A DNA stretch of 64,000 nt from positions 1,934,192-1,998,191 of the forward strand of contig NZ_CP061302.1 of NCBI RefSeq assembly GCF_018687675.1, written 5' to 3'. Below, in pieces: positions 53,956 to 63,768 of this stretch. Numbering within the stretch: the stretch's first letter is position 1; every line of letters begins with the position of its first letter. Source of the DNA: Polynucleobacter sp. MG-Unter2-18. Lineage in GTDB: Bacteria; Pseudomonadota; Gammaproteobacteria; Burkholderiales; Burkholderiaceae. A program made the translations under genes and the position numbers. The notes under the pieces were generated by a model. The model searched no databases and was not told where the DNA came from. It saw only the letters and a program-made list of their open reading frames with translations.

Positions 53956-55287
53956 TTACTTAGATGTTATTTGAATCGATAACTGCTCGGCCTGTTTGGC
54001 AATTGAGCTTGCAGCTATCACGTCGCCTAGGCTGCCCATAGTTGCCGGCCCAATCATCCATAAATCATCCCATTCCCCACCCGATAACTTGGAAACCTTA
54101 TAGTCGCTAGTTACCGCAATCGATTTTCCAAGGGCATCCGGTCTTGCAATTTGATCTGCAATTAACTTACTAAGCAAAGGATCGCGCCCAACCCCAGTGC
54201 AATTGAATATCCGATCTCCCGACACCTTAGACCCATCGCCCAAAACTACCGTTACTGTTTGTGCAACCTCAATTCGTTTGGCGCGCCCCAATACAAATTG
54301 AATCTGCTTATTAGCCTCCAGCTTTCTATAGGCCTTAATTGTTTGGGGTGATGCCCTAAAGCGATATAAAGACCAAAGCCAGCCGAGCCGCTTAAAAAGA
54401 ATTCGACGCTGGAAATAAGAAAATTGCTGCCAAATCATATTTATATTTGGTCTGAGCTCTTCCCATGCGCTTTGCCACACCACGCTATCCGTTGGTGCGG
54501 AAGGAAGGTAGTTACGAATAAAGCGAACTAACTTAGCCGGAGTTAAGTTTTTTGGCCAATCGGGTTGACCCTCTCTCTTCCAGCCCGCTTGCATCGGCGG
54601 GAAGACTGCTCTTGGACCTATCACTTTAATCAAGCCTTGATGCCCTTGACCAACAAGCGCATTAATTGCATCTAGTGCAGTTAAGCCTCCGCCAAGCAAA
54701 ATAATTTCTTCATGAGAATGAATATTGCCGAGGTCCTGACCCACCCAAGGCCTCTCAATAAGCTGCGAAGGGCTCATAGCAGTCTGAATACTTTGAACGG
54801 CGCAGGGCCAAATAGGTGGCGGATTACCGGTTGCAATAATCACCCGCTGCGCAACAATCTTCTTGAGCGTATCTGTCTCAAGATACCAATACTCATTAGT
54901 CTTATATAGATTGCTTATTTTTGCATAAATTTGATCGATCTGATCTGAGCCAAGTTCTTTGCTTACAAGCTCAGAAATATAGCGACCAAAATCATGGCGT
55001 CGATAAAAGTAGCCCGCATCCGTTTGTGCTTCAGGGTCATCTATATGCACCTCAGCCCACCTTGCAAAATGCAATGGGTCCTCAGAAAAAACAGATGGAA
55101 GATCCTCGCGAACATTGAGGCGAAAAAAAGGGCTAATGCAGTTATATGCATTCCCTTTACCCAATAATCCAGGGCCAATTAATACAATCTTTGACCAATG
55201 TATTCCCCTGCGCAAGAGATGAATCAACGCAGCTGCGGCAGCAAAGCCATCCCCAATAATTGCAATTTCTTTTATATCTTGGGTCAT
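53956..55287 (-). CDS. FAD/NAD(P)-binding protein (NAD_binding_9 type)
   Basis: 443 aa with an N-terminal dinucleotide motif (IAIIGDGFAAAAALIHLL), a second one near VIIATGNPPP/LLGGGLTALDAI and a late FNCTGVGRDPLL. Resembles YdhS/HI0933-unrelated flavoproteins grouped as FAD-NAD(P)-binding; possible role in hydroxylation or siderophore-like chemistry is not supported by neighbours. First gene on the core side of tRNA-Phe. Confidence 0.75.
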   Translation of the reverse strand: MTQDIKEIAIIGDGFAAAAALIHLLRRGIHWSKIVLIGPGLLGKGNAYNCISPFFRLNVREDLPSVFSEDPLHFARWAEVHIDDPEAQTDAGYFYRRHDFGRYISELVSKELGSDQIDQIYAKISNLYKTNEYWYLETDTLKKIVAQRVIIATGNPPPIWPCAVQSIQTAMSPSQLIERPWVGQDLGNIHSHEEIILLGGGLTALDAINALVGQGHQGLIKVIGPRAVFPPMQAGWKREGQPDWPKNLTPAKLVRFIRNYLPSAPTDSVVWQSAWEELRPNINMIWQQFSYFQRRILFKRLGWLWSLYRFRASPQTIKAYRKLEANKQIQFVLGRAKRIEVAQTVTVVLGDGSKVSGDRIFNCTGVGRDPLLSKLIADQIARPDALGKSIAVTSDYKVSKLSGGEWDDLWMIGPATMGSLGDVIAASSIAKQAEQLSIQITSK

Positions 55288-55376
55288 CAGGAAATTATTA
55301 GAATGGAAATCAAAACCCGCATTTTTTCTTTGTCAGCCCCACTACGACATAAGTGCTTGCGCACTGAATAATGGGC

Positions 55377-55562
55377 TTACTCCTCCCACGGGAATCTTGC
55401 ACGACTTAATTCTTCCATCATTTCGCGCTTGCTTGGGGCCCTTCTTCTAGTGGTGCTATTGTCACTTTTAGGTGCATTTTGAAAATCATTAGCGCATCCT
55501 AGCTCTGAAAGTTCGCAAGGCGCCATAGATTCTTGATCGATTGGTTTTAGAGGTGTTGTCAA
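55377..55562 (-). CDS. Small protein, function unknown
   Basis: 61 aa with a TTG start at 55562, nine bases after the OsmC-YcaO stop, preceded by AGGA. Rich in Ser/Arg, ends REMMEELSRARFPWEE. No family recognised; likely cotranscribed with the gene before it. Confidence 0.5.
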   Translation of the reverse strand: MTTPLKPIDQESMAPCELSELGCANDFQNAPKSDNSTTRRRAPSKREMMEELSRARFPWEE

Positions 55563-55571
55563 TGCCCAATC

Positions 55572-57776
55572 CTAATTAGTCACAATTGCCATTTTTGCTC
55601 TAGCGGCATGTATTTTTCTATAGCTATCTATCAAACGGTGATGCCTATCGAGGCCCTCGAGTTTCATGCTTGTGGGGGTTAAACCATAGAAGCGAATAGT
55701 TCCATCTACGGACCCCACTACAGCATCCATTCTCTCGCTACCAAACATTCTACGAAAGTTAACTAGGTAGTCATCAAGCTCTAAGTCGTCATCTAGCACC
55801 GTCTCTAACACTGCATTTAAGGCCTGATAAAACAATTTACGCTCGACTGTATTGTCGTTATATTGAAGGAAAGAGCCGACAAGCTCATGGGCCTCTTCAT
55901 GCTGCTTCAAAGCAAGATGAATGAGTAGCTTTAACTCCAACACTGTTAACTGACCCCAGGGCGTATTTTCATCAAACTCGATACCAATCAGTGTGGCGAT
56001 ATCACCGTACTCATCTAGCTCATTATTTTCTAAGCGCTCAAGCAGCGCGTATAAGCTGGCATCATCTAAATTGGATATACTCAAAATATCGGCGCGGAAT
56101 AACAACGCTTTATTGGTGTTGTCCCAAACAAGGTCTTCAATTGGATAAACCTCAGAATAGCCAGGCACTAAGATTCGACACGCGATTGCTCCTAGCTGAT
56201 CATAGGTCGCAACGTAAGCTTCTTTGCCAATAGACTGAAGAATGCCGAACAAGGTGGCTACCTCTTCTTCATTCGAGTTTTCACCTTTGCCAGAAAAATC
56301 CCACTCAACAAAATCGTAGTCTGATCTTGCACTGAAGAAACGCCAAGAGACGATGCCGCTTGAATCAATAAAGTGTTCAACAAAGTTATTTGGCTCGGTG
56401 ACCGCTTCACTTATAAAGGTAGGCGGGGGCAAATCATTGAGGCCCTCCAAGCTTCGCCCCTGAAGTAGCTCTGTCAAACTCCGCTCCAATGCCACCTCTA
56501 AACTTGGATGCGCGCCGAATGAAGCAAACACGCCACCTGTTCTTGGGTTCATTAGAGTAACGCACATAACTGGATATACACCACCCAGTGAAGCGTCCTT
56601 TACCAATACTGGAAAGCCCTGCTCCTCAAGACTCTGAATGCCTGCCAAGATGCTAGGGTACTTTGCAAGCACTTCCTGCGGAACATCTGGCAAAGCAATT
56701 TCACGTTCAAGAATTTCACGCTTCAATGCTCGCTCAAATATCTCAGATAAGCATTGCACCTGAGCTTCAGCCAGCGTATTGCCAGCGCTCATACCATTGC
56801 TGACATAGAGATTTTCAATCAGGTTAGAAGGAAAATACACAGTCTCACCATCGGACTGGCGCATATAGGGCAATGAACAAATACCGCGCTCGCCATTACC
56901 AGAATTAGTGTCAATCAAATGTGACCCGCGCAACTCGCCATCAGCATTAAAAATATTGAGGCAGTACTCATCCAGTATTTCTTTAGGCAGGGTATCTTTA
57001 GGGCCCGGCTTAAACCAGAGCTCAGCGGGGTAATGAACAAAGGAAGCATTAGCGATCTCTTCACCCCAGAATGCGCCCGCATAGAAATGGTTGTTACTCA
57101 GTCGCTCGATATACTCACCCAAGGCTGAAGCAAGTGCACTCTCTTTCGTAGATCCCTTGCCATTAGTAAAGCACATTGGTGAGTGTGCATCGCGAATATG
57201 CAAAGACCATACATTCGGGATTAAATTGCGCCACGAAGCGATTTCAATCTTAATTCCTAGATTAGCCAACACACCAGACATATTGGCAATAGTTTGTTCT
57301 AGCGGTAAATCTTTGCCGGCAATGTAAGTGCTCAAATTTGAATCTGGCCTTAAAGCCAATAAAGTTTGGGCATCCGCATCTAAGTTTTTAACTTCTTCAA
57401 TAACAAACTCTGGGCCTTCTTGCACCACTTTCTTCACCGTACAACGCTCAATGGAGCGCAAAATACCCTGGCGATCGTTGGCAGAAATGTCTTCCGGAAG
57501 CTCTACTTGAATTTTGAAAATTTGTTGATACCGGTTTTCTGGATCGACAATATTATTTTGAGAAAGGCGAATATGCTCGGTTGAGATATTGCGTGCATCA
57601 CAATACAACTTCACAAAATAGGCAGCGCATAGGGCTGACGAGGCTAAGAAGTAATCAAAAGGCCCCGGGGCTGAACCGTCACCCTTATAGCGGATAGGCT
57701 GATCAGCAATCACCGTGAAGTCGTCAAACTTAGCTTCAAGGCGTAGCTTATCGAGAAAATTAACCTTTATTTCCAT
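55572..57776 (-). CDS. OsmC-YcaO fusion protein
   Basis: 734 aa. Residues about 1-130 are an OsmC-like domain (PIRYKGDGSAPGPFDYFLAS, with one Cys in SALCAAYF and one in ERCTVKKV, the usual redox pair). Residues about 150-560 are a YcaO domain (NGKGSTKESALASALGEYIE for ATP binding, SEIFERALKREILE). The last 170 residues resemble the helical tail of E. coli YcaO. YcaO enzymes use ATP to activate amides; E. coli YcaO aids RimO. OsmC-YcaO fusions are known as a family. Confidence 0.85.
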   Translation of the reverse strand: MEIKVNFLDKLRLEAKFDDFTVIADQPIRYKGDGSAPGPFDYFLASSALCAAYFVKLYCDARNISTEHIRLSQNNIVDPENRYQQIFKIQVELPEDISANDRQGILRSIERCTVKKVVQEGPEFVIEEVKNLDADAQTLLALRPDSNLSTYIAGKDLPLEQTIANMSGVLANLGIKIEIASWRNLIPNVWSLHIRDAHSPMCFTNGKGSTKESALASALGEYIERLSNNHFYAGAFWGEEIANASFVHYPAELWFKPGPKDTLPKEILDEYCLNIFNADGELRGSHLIDTNSGNGERGICSLPYMRQSDGETVYFPSNLIENLYVSNGMSAGNTLAEAQVQCLSEIFERALKREILEREIALPDVPQEVLAKYPSILAGIQSLEEQGFPVLVKDASLGGVYPVMCVTLMNPRTGGVFASFGAHPSLEVALERSLTELLQGRSLEGLNDLPPPTFISEAVTEPNNFVEHFIDSSGIVSWRFFSARSDYDFVEWDFSGKGENSNEEEVATLFGILQSIGKEAYVATYDQLGAIACRILVPGYSEVYPIEDLVWDNTNKALLFRADILSISNLDDASLYALLERLENNELDEYGDIATLIGIEFDENTPWGQLTVLELKLLIHLALKQHEEAHELVGSFLQYNDNTVERKLFYQALNAVLETVLDDDLELDDYLVNFRRMFGSERMDAVVGSVDGTIRFYGLTPTSMKLEGLDRHHRLIDSYRKIHAARAKMAIVTN

Positions 57777-57883
57777 GGGAATAATTCCGGAATGATATAG
57801 GCGCTATTATCCGTCGCAACGTTGATGCTGTGTGCCTTATTAAAAACCTCAGAATTAATAACAAGGACTAATGGCAAGGCGTC

Positions 57884-58564
57884 TTATTGCTCAGCTTTAT
57901 TGCGTGAAGTATCGATTCCCAAAGCTTTAAGCTTGCGATAGAGGTGAGTCCGCTCTAAGCCCGTGTATTCAGAAATTTTGGTCATGCTACCACCCATGAT
58001 GATCATTTGATGCTCAAAGTAGGCCTTTTCGAACAAGTCTCTAGCCTCACGAAGCGGCAAATCAAAATAGGTTTTTGCAATCCCGCTGATGTACTCCCCA
58101 CTCTGAACTTGCGAGGCCGGCTCGCTGACTACCGCTTTCGGGCTTGGACTTGATGAAGGCGCCACCGACAATTTTTCTTCAGCTAACTCAACATGCCTAG
58201 GCGAACTTTCTAAGGCCTTGGTAACCGTCTTGAGTAACTTTTGGAGTGCAATCGGTTTTTCCAAGAAATTGAGTGCGCCTATGCGAGTGGCTTCAACGGC
58301 CGTATCAATGGTGGCATGCCCTGACATCATCACCACGGGCATAGTGAGTTGCCCTGTTTTAGACCATTCTTTTAATAAGCTAATACCGTCAACATCGGGC
58401 ATCCAAATATCCAGCAAAACTAGGTCTGGGCGCATTTGTTCGCGAATTGTACGCGCCTGCATAGCGCTCTCAGCCGCATACACGGTGTGGCCCTCATCCG
58501 TCAGAATCTCATTGAGAAGCTCACGAATTCCCATCTCATCATCGACCACCAAAATACTTGCCAT
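57884..58564 (-). CDS. NtrX-like response regulator without AAA+ domain
   Basis: 226 aa: receiver domain (about 1-115) with phosphoacceptor Asp52 in LLDIWMPD, Ser81 and Lys103, a linker (Ser/Pro-rich), and a Fis-type HTH (about 180-220; KISEYTGLERTHLYRKLKAL). It lacks the sigma-54 AAA+ module of full NtrX. It follows the sensor kinase gene by two bases, so they form a two-component pair. Confidence 0.87.
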   Translation of the reverse strand: MASILVVDDEMGIRELLNEILTDEGHTVYAAESAMQARTIREQMRPDLVLLDIWMPDVDGISLLKEWSKTGQLTMPVVMMSGHATIDTAVEATRIGALNFLEKPIALQKLLKTVTKALESSPRHVELAEEKLSVAPSSSPSPKAVVSEPASQVQSGEYISGIAKTYFDLPLREARDLFEKAYFEHQMIIMGGSMTKISEYTGLERTHLYRKLKALGIDTSRNKAEQ

Positions 58565-58566
58565 TC

Positions 58567-60876
58567 TTATGCTGCCTCTTTTGCCAGATTCATAAACAAA
58601 ATTGATACTTGCGCACCGATCACCTCATCCGCCTGCATACGATTCCGGATTTCGATTTTGGCGCCGTGATCGTCTACTATTTTCTTCACCACCGCCAATC
58701 CCAATCCAGTGCCTTTACTTTTCGTTGTTACATAGGGCTCAAAGGCTCTTGCCAATATCTTAGCTGGAAAACCTGAACCACTATCACTTATTGTTAAACG
58801 CACCGCATTTTGTGGCACACCATGTGATTCTCCGTAAGGCACTAATTCTGTTTTTATCTCAACTGGCTCAGATTGATGGGTGCCCTCGAGAGTAGCATCT
58901 TGCGCATTTTGCAAAAGATTATGAATAATCTGTCTGAGTTGAGTTGAGTCTCCCATAATATTTGGGCAACGAGAATCCAACCGGGTTTTTATAGGGCTTC
59001 CTTCGTATAGCCCGAGGATCTCTTGTGTCAAAGTATTAATAGAGACCGCTTTTAGTTGCGGGCTTGGTGTCTTTGCGAAATCCCTGAAATCATTCACCAT
59101 TTCTTTCATGGCCTGAACTTGGCCGATGATCGTTTCTGTGCTGCGATTCATCATCTCCTCTTGCTCGGGACTCAGTTTGCCGGCTAACTTGTGCTGCAGT
59201 CTCTCTGCTGAGAGCTGTATGGGGGTTAGCGGATTCTTAATCTCATGCGCCAAGCGTCTTGCCACCTCACTCCAAGCAATGGAGCGCTGTGCACTAACTA
59301 CATCGGTAATATCATCAAAAACCACCATACGTAAATCGGCAGTTAGCTCGGTTCCACGAATAAATAAAGTAACACCGGGCTCATTCTCAAACTCATTTGT
59401 GCTGTGAAGCTGAATCTGTTTTTGCCAGACTGGCGCTAATTTATTTTTAGCTAACGGGGGCTGACTATCGTCTTCTCCAACCGACAACTTTAACGTAGCA
59501 AAGCCCTCTTTGATAGCCTTATCAAACTCAATGAGACTTGGGCTATCGCCTAAAGGACGTCCATCCATTTTGGTTAAGTCTTGACTAAAGATACGGTCAG
59601 CACCAGCATTACTAGAGACCATATTGAAATTTTTATCAAAGATACAAACACCAGCAGTTAAATTGCCCAAGACTGTTTCAAGAAATGCTTTAGATTCTTG
59701 AAGAGAGGTTCTTGTATCTGCAAGCTGACGAGTCATCACATTAAATTGACGCGTCAACATTCCCAATTCATCGCCAGTATCTAACTCCGGCTTTGGAGAT
59801 AAGTCACCCTGAGCAACGGCTTGGGTACCCTTTAATAACATCAATAAAGGCCTGGCCAACTGACGACCCAGAATCAAAGCTAAAGTCACCGCCACAAATA
59901 ATGCGAAAAATAACGTGAGCGTGAGCGTACCAACAAACATTTTTCTTAGGCCAGTTCTACCTAATGATTTCTCCTGATAGTCGCTGTAGGCAGACTCAAC
60001 CGCAACGATATTTTTGGCCAATGGGCTAGGAATGAAGCGCACTAGTTGCAAAAAATATTTATCCTCTACCTCTGAGCTAGCGCCCGATTTTCCCGAGATC
60101 TGTTTCTTTCGCACAATCGGCACAATCGCTCTAACCCGATAAGCACGCTGCCCCCCATCCACCTCTATTTGCTCAATAGAGGTGATGCCCTTCTTTTTAA
60201 ATGCCTCAGTAACGACATCGGGAGTAGGTGCGGGTAGGTATTTTTTTGGCCTAGACTCGCTAGTTAAGATTAGGTTGCGCTGGGCATTAAACAGGCTCAC
60301 CTCCTGGATACCAAATTGATTACGGATCTTCATTACCATGGCGCCAACCTGTTCAGAAGTCGCGCCCGAGGGGACCTGAACAATTTGCTCAGCAATGTAA
60401 TTGCCCTCCGCCAAAATCTCTTCTTGTGCAACGCGCAAGGTAACACGTCCCAGCTCAAGCCCAGCGTCTAGCGCAGACTCTACCTGAACGTCAAACCAAG
60501 TCTCAATACTGCGAGATACGAACTGCAAAGAAACGCCATATAAAATTAATCCTGGAACGACGCCAACCAAAGCAAAAATCATGGCTAATTTAGCAACTAA
60601 GCGCGTACCAAATCGGCCCTTACGCCAACGAATGGCAATTACGATGACTAAAGTCAGAATGACTAAAGTTAAACAAATTCCAACAATGACATTGGCCGCA
60701 TAAAGCCAAATAAAATAGTTATCAAAAAGCTCAGTATTGGATGTTGCAACCGATAGCAGCGCTAACAACAATAGCGCAAAAGCACCAGTTACTACCATGG
60801 CTAATGGTAGCGCTCGTCTTTTCCAAGCGTCTTTCTCAAACGCATTTGACCCAATGAAGTCTAAAGATATCTTCAT
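58567..60876 (-). CDS. NtrY-like sensor histidine kinase
   Basis: 769 aa. N-terminal membrane segments (about residues 22-45, 60-85, 97-120), a periplasmic or extracytoplasmic region, a further segment near 310-335, HAMP (QLARPLLMLLKGTQAVAQGD), PAS (VLGNLTAGVCIFDKNFNMVS), HisKA with His544 in RRLAHEIKNPLTP, and HATPase with GTGLGLAVVKKIV. Senses an unknown envelope or redox signal. Overlaps DUF4390 by four bases. Confidence 0.9.
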   Translation of the reverse strand: MKISLDFIGSNAFEKDAWKRRALPLAMVVTGAFALLLLALLSVATSNTELFDNYFIWLYAANVIVGICLTLVILTLVIVIAIRWRKGRFGTRLVAKLAMIFALVGVVPGLILYGVSLQFVSRSIETWFDVQVESALDAGLELGRVTLRVAQEEILAEGNYIAEQIVQVPSGATSEQVGAMVMKIRNQFGIQEVSLFNAQRNLILTSESRPKKYLPAPTPDVVTEAFKKKGITSIEQIEVDGGQRAYRVRAIVPIVRKKQISGKSGASSEVEDKYFLQLVRFIPSPLAKNIVAVESAYSDYQEKSLGRTGLRKMFVGTLTLTLFFALFVAVTLALILGRQLARPLLMLLKGTQAVAQGDLSPKPELDTGDELGMLTRQFNVMTRQLADTRTSLQESKAFLETVLGNLTAGVCIFDKNFNMVSSNAGADRIFSQDLTKMDGRPLGDSPSLIEFDKAIKEGFATLKLSVGEDDSQPPLAKNKLAPVWQKQIQLHSTNEFENEPGVTLFIRGTELTADLRMVVFDDITDVVSAQRSIAWSEVARRLAHEIKNPLTPIQLSAERLQHKLAGKLSPEQEEMMNRSTETIIGQVQAMKEMVNDFRDFAKTPSPQLKAVSINTLTQEILGLYEGSPIKTRLDSRCPNIMGDSTQLRQIIHNLLQNAQDATLEGTHQSEPVEIKTELVPYGESHGVPQNAVRLTISDSGSGFPAKILARAFEPYVTTKSKGTGLGLAVVKKIVDDHGAKIEIRNRMQADEVIGAQVSILFMNLAKEAA

Positions 60877-61454
60877 CGCTTAATGAGGTTGGGGCCGTTT
60901 TGTAAGAAAGGAAAGCGCACCCAATCACTGGTGACATTCCAGTCACGATTGTTAAGGGCATTTACCTGAAATGGTTTGGGTAGCCTGCTTAAATCCAGGG
61001 TCATTCTGAGTGCAGCAGTGTACGACTTGTTTGCGTCAATTTGGTCGCTATCAATAACCCGCCAACCTCCAACACTGCCCACGGTCTGCAAAGCCTCAAA
61101 TAGTGTTTTTGCAGAAAAGGTAAAACCCTCAGAAGCTATACGGTATTGCTGAGTCATTGGCTGATAAGAAAGGCGGGTCGATCTTTGAGCAATTGCAGGC
61201 TTTTCATCAAACCAATACCAACGCGAACGCGTTAAGTCAAACTCAGTTTGAAAATATAAAACAACCCCTTTTTGAACGGCATCTTCTAAGCCAGGCGTTA
61301 ACTCAATCTTAAATGTTGCATTCAGAAGCCAATCGTTATCCACCCGCTCCAGATCAGCAGTTTTGAGCTTGATTCCCTCTGCACTTGCAGCTACTGAAAA
61401 TAGGCTCAAGGACATCAAAACACAAAGAGTGAATTGTCTAACGCCTTGGTTCAT
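60873..61454 (-). CDS. DUF4390 domain protein
   Basis: 193 aa with a signal peptide (LCVLMSLSLFSVAASA). The mature part fits DUF4390 (FKIELTPGLEDAVQKGVVLY, RSRWYWFDEKPAI, ALRMTLDLSRLPKPFQVNAL). In Burkholderiales it stands between rsmB and an NtrY-like kinase, as here, and may be an accessory sensor part. Both ends overlap neighbours by four bases. Confidence 0.85.
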   Translation of the reverse strand: MNQGVRQFTLCVLMSLSLFSVAASAEGIKLKTADLERVDNDWLLNATFKIELTPGLEDAVQKGVVLYFQTEFDLTRSRWYWFDEKPAIAQRSTRLSYQPMTQQYRIASEGFTFSAKTLFEALQTVGSVGGWRVIDSDQIDANKSYTAALRMTLDLSRLPKPFQVNALNNRDWNVTSDWVRFPFLQNGPNLIKR

Positions 61455-62764
61455 GGCCCATTTTTCTTAAACAAAGCATAGTAAAAACCGTCGTTTAGCT
61501 CAGCAGGCAAAATTTGCCCAGGTGCGCTTAATCGTAATGCATCAGCATGCTTTGCAGCAAACCATGCCGCCTGCTCCTCACCCTCCTCTGGGAACACAGA
61601 ACAAGTTACATACAAAAGTGTGCCGCCGATCTTCAGGATCTTCCAAGCTTGCTCCAAAATGGCGCGCTGCCTAGTTTGCAAGGCCTTAATATCAGCCTCA
61701 CGCCGCAAAAAAGGTATGTCCGGGTGCCTTGCAACAATGCCCGATGCAGAGCAAGGCGCATCCAAAAGAATTTTGTCAAATAACTTGCCATCCCACCATG
61801 CAGTCTTTGAGGCATCCCCGCGCACTATGCGAACAGCATCAGACTGCAGGCGTAAACGGTCTAAATTGCCGCCAATTTTTCCAAGGCGCTCACCATCCAA
61901 CTCCAAAGCAGTCATCTCGCACTGCGCCAACTCTAGTAGGTGCGCTGTTTTTCCACCAGGTGCAGCACAGGCATCCAAGATGCGCTCACCCGGTTTTGGA
62001 TCCAGCAATATAGCTGCAATTTGTGCCCCCGCATCTTGAACAGAAACTGCACCACTATAAAAACCTGGTAAATCTGAGACTGGCACCGCCTCTTGTAATA
62101 ACAAAGCAGAATTTAATATGACCCCAGCAACACTATCAATTGGTTCAGCTGCAATACCAGCTTGATGTAATAGCTCTTGATATTCCTTGCGCGTATGTTG
62201 TTTCACATTCACACGCAAAATTAAGGGTGCCCGTTGAGCCTGCTGAATCAACATAGCTTGCCAAGCCTTGGAGTAATTTCTCTTTAAGCTAGCTCGCCAC
62301 CAGGGTGGGAAAAACATGGGGATAGGATCTGGAGGGTAAGGCTTTTCATTCTCAGCCTGAACCGCAAGGCTCACCTTACGAAGTACAGCATTTACAAGGC
62401 CCTTGGCATACGTTGTCGGCTCATATTCACTACAAGCTTTTACAGCTTGGTCAACGATTGTATGCACTGCATAACCCTTGCCGTCGGATCCACCCTGCAA
62501 AAACAAAGCAATCGCAACACTTAATAAGTACTCTACTTCTGGTGGAGGCGTCTTTGGAATAAATTGTTGAATGAATTCATGTGATCTCACCCATTTACGC
62601 AAAGCATCAAACGTGAGACTTTGAACAATCGGTCGCTCATGGGCATCTAGTTGATCTAACACTTCGGTTAGCGATCGGCCTACCATCACCTCACCAATTG
62701 CTTGCGCAGAAATGGTAATTGCCTCTGATAGCGGAAGACTGCGCGGTGTTTTTTGATCGGTCAA
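61451..62764 (-). CDS. rsmB: 16S rRNA (cytosine967-C5)-methyltransferase
   Basis: 437 aa. N-terminal NusB-like domain (to about 150), then a SAM-dependent methyltransferase with DACAAPGGKTAHLLE, LDAPCSASGIVARHPD (catalytic Cys in PCS) and LLYVTCSVFPEEGEEQ (second Cys in TCS). Methylates C967 of 16S rRNA. One base separates it from fmt. Confidence 0.93.
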   Translation of the reverse strand: MTDQKTPRSLPLSEAITISAQAIGEVMVGRSLTEVLDQLDAHERPIVQSLTFDALRKWVRSHEFIQQFIPKTPPPEVEYLLSVAIALFLQGGSDGKGYAVHTIVDQAVKACSEYEPTTYAKGLVNAVLRKVSLAVQAENEKPYPPDPIPMFFPPWWRASLKRNYSKAWQAMLIQQAQRAPLILRVNVKQHTRKEYQELLHQAGIAAEPIDSVAGVILNSALLLQEAVPVSDLPGFYSGAVSVQDAGAQIAAILLDPKPGERILDACAAPGGKTAHLLELAQCEMTALELDGERLGKIGGNLDRLRLQSDAVRIVRGDASKTAWWDGKLFDKILLDAPCSASGIVARHPDIPFLRREADIKALQTRQRAILEQAWKILKIGGTLLYVTCSVFPEEGEEQAAWFAAKHADALRLSAPGQILPAELNDGFYYALFKKNGP

Positions 62765-62765
62765 A

Positions 62766-63761
62766 TTAATCTTTCTTGAACTGCATTATTTTTTCCTGCG
62801 CACGATAGCTTTGTAAACAAGCGCTGGCTGCAATTTTTTTTCCGCCGGGCTTTTGCATTTCCAAAATTTCAATGATGCCTTCTCCGCACTGAACATACAC
62901 GCCACCTCCACTAAAGTCTAAGACCTGTCCTGGGATCGCATCTAGATGTATTTGCTCCTTGCTAGGCAAACAAGAATTCCAAAACTTCAATTGCTCGCCA
63001 TTCAAACTGCTGGTTGATCCAGGAAATGGATTGAACGCTCGAATGCGTCGATCAATTTCTCTAGCACTTAAATGCCAATCAATTTCTGCCTCACTCTTTA
63101 ATATTTTTTCTGCATAAGTAACTCCCTCTTTAGGTTGTGGAGTTCTTGAGATGGCGATACCTTCATCTAAATCATTGAGAGTCTTGACGATCAACTTGGC
63201 CCCTAGGGTTGCCAAATGCTCATGAAGTGATGCGCTAGTTTCTTGGGGTGTAATTTTTAGATCACCCACCAGAACGGTGTCACCGGTATCGAGGCCTGCA
63301 TCCATTTGCATGATGCTTACACCTGTATCAGCGTCACCGCTTTCTATGGCACGCTGTATCGGCGCTGCACCGCGCCACCTTGGCAGCACAGAGGCGTGAA
63401 TATTAAAGCAACCATGCCTCCCGCTCTGGGAAGCAAGATCAAGAATAGCCTGGGGAAGAATTAATCCATAAGCAACAACTACCATTGCATCAAATTCAAT
63501 ATCGGATAAATATTGAAAGGCCTCTTGCGCTGCTATTTTTTTCTGTAAGTCTGTATGGTTCTGCTTGAGCGTTTCAGGTTGCAGAACCGGAATACCTTTC
63601 TCTTGTGCAAATTCTTTTACAGGGCTCGCTTGAAGATGCATGCCTCGACCTGCACGACGATCTGGCTGTGTCAGCACTAAAACAATTTGATGGCCAGCCT
63701 TTTCTATTGCACGCATTGCTTGCGCAGCAAACTCTGGGGTACCAGCAAAGACAATTCTCAT
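62766..63761 (-). CDS. fmt: Methionyl-tRNA formyltransferase
   Basis: 331 aa. Formylates initiator Met-tRNA with 10-formyl-THF. Motifs: IVFAGTPEFAAQAM, NIHASVLPRWRGAAPIQRAI with the catalytic Asn/His region, MQMDAGLDTGD, and the C-terminal OB domain. Between def and rsmB, the common order. Confidence 0.95.
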   Translation of the reverse strand: MRIVFAGTPEFAAQAMRAIEKAGHQIVLVLTQPDRRAGRGMHLQASPVKEFAQEKGIPVLQPETLKQNHTDLQKKIAAQEAFQYLSDIEFDAMVVVAYGLILPQAILDLASQSGRHGCFNIHASVLPRWRGAAPIQRAIESGDADTGVSIMQMDAGLDTGDTVLVGDLKITPQETSASLHEHLATLGAKLIVKTLNDLDEGIAISRTPQPKEGVTYAEKILKSEAEIDWHLSAREIDRRIRAFNPFPGSTSSLNGEQLKFWNSCLPSKEQIHLDAIPGQVLDFSGGGVYVQCGEGIIEILEMQKPGGKKIAASACLQSYRAQEKIMQFKKD

Positions 63762-63768
63762 TGGGCGC

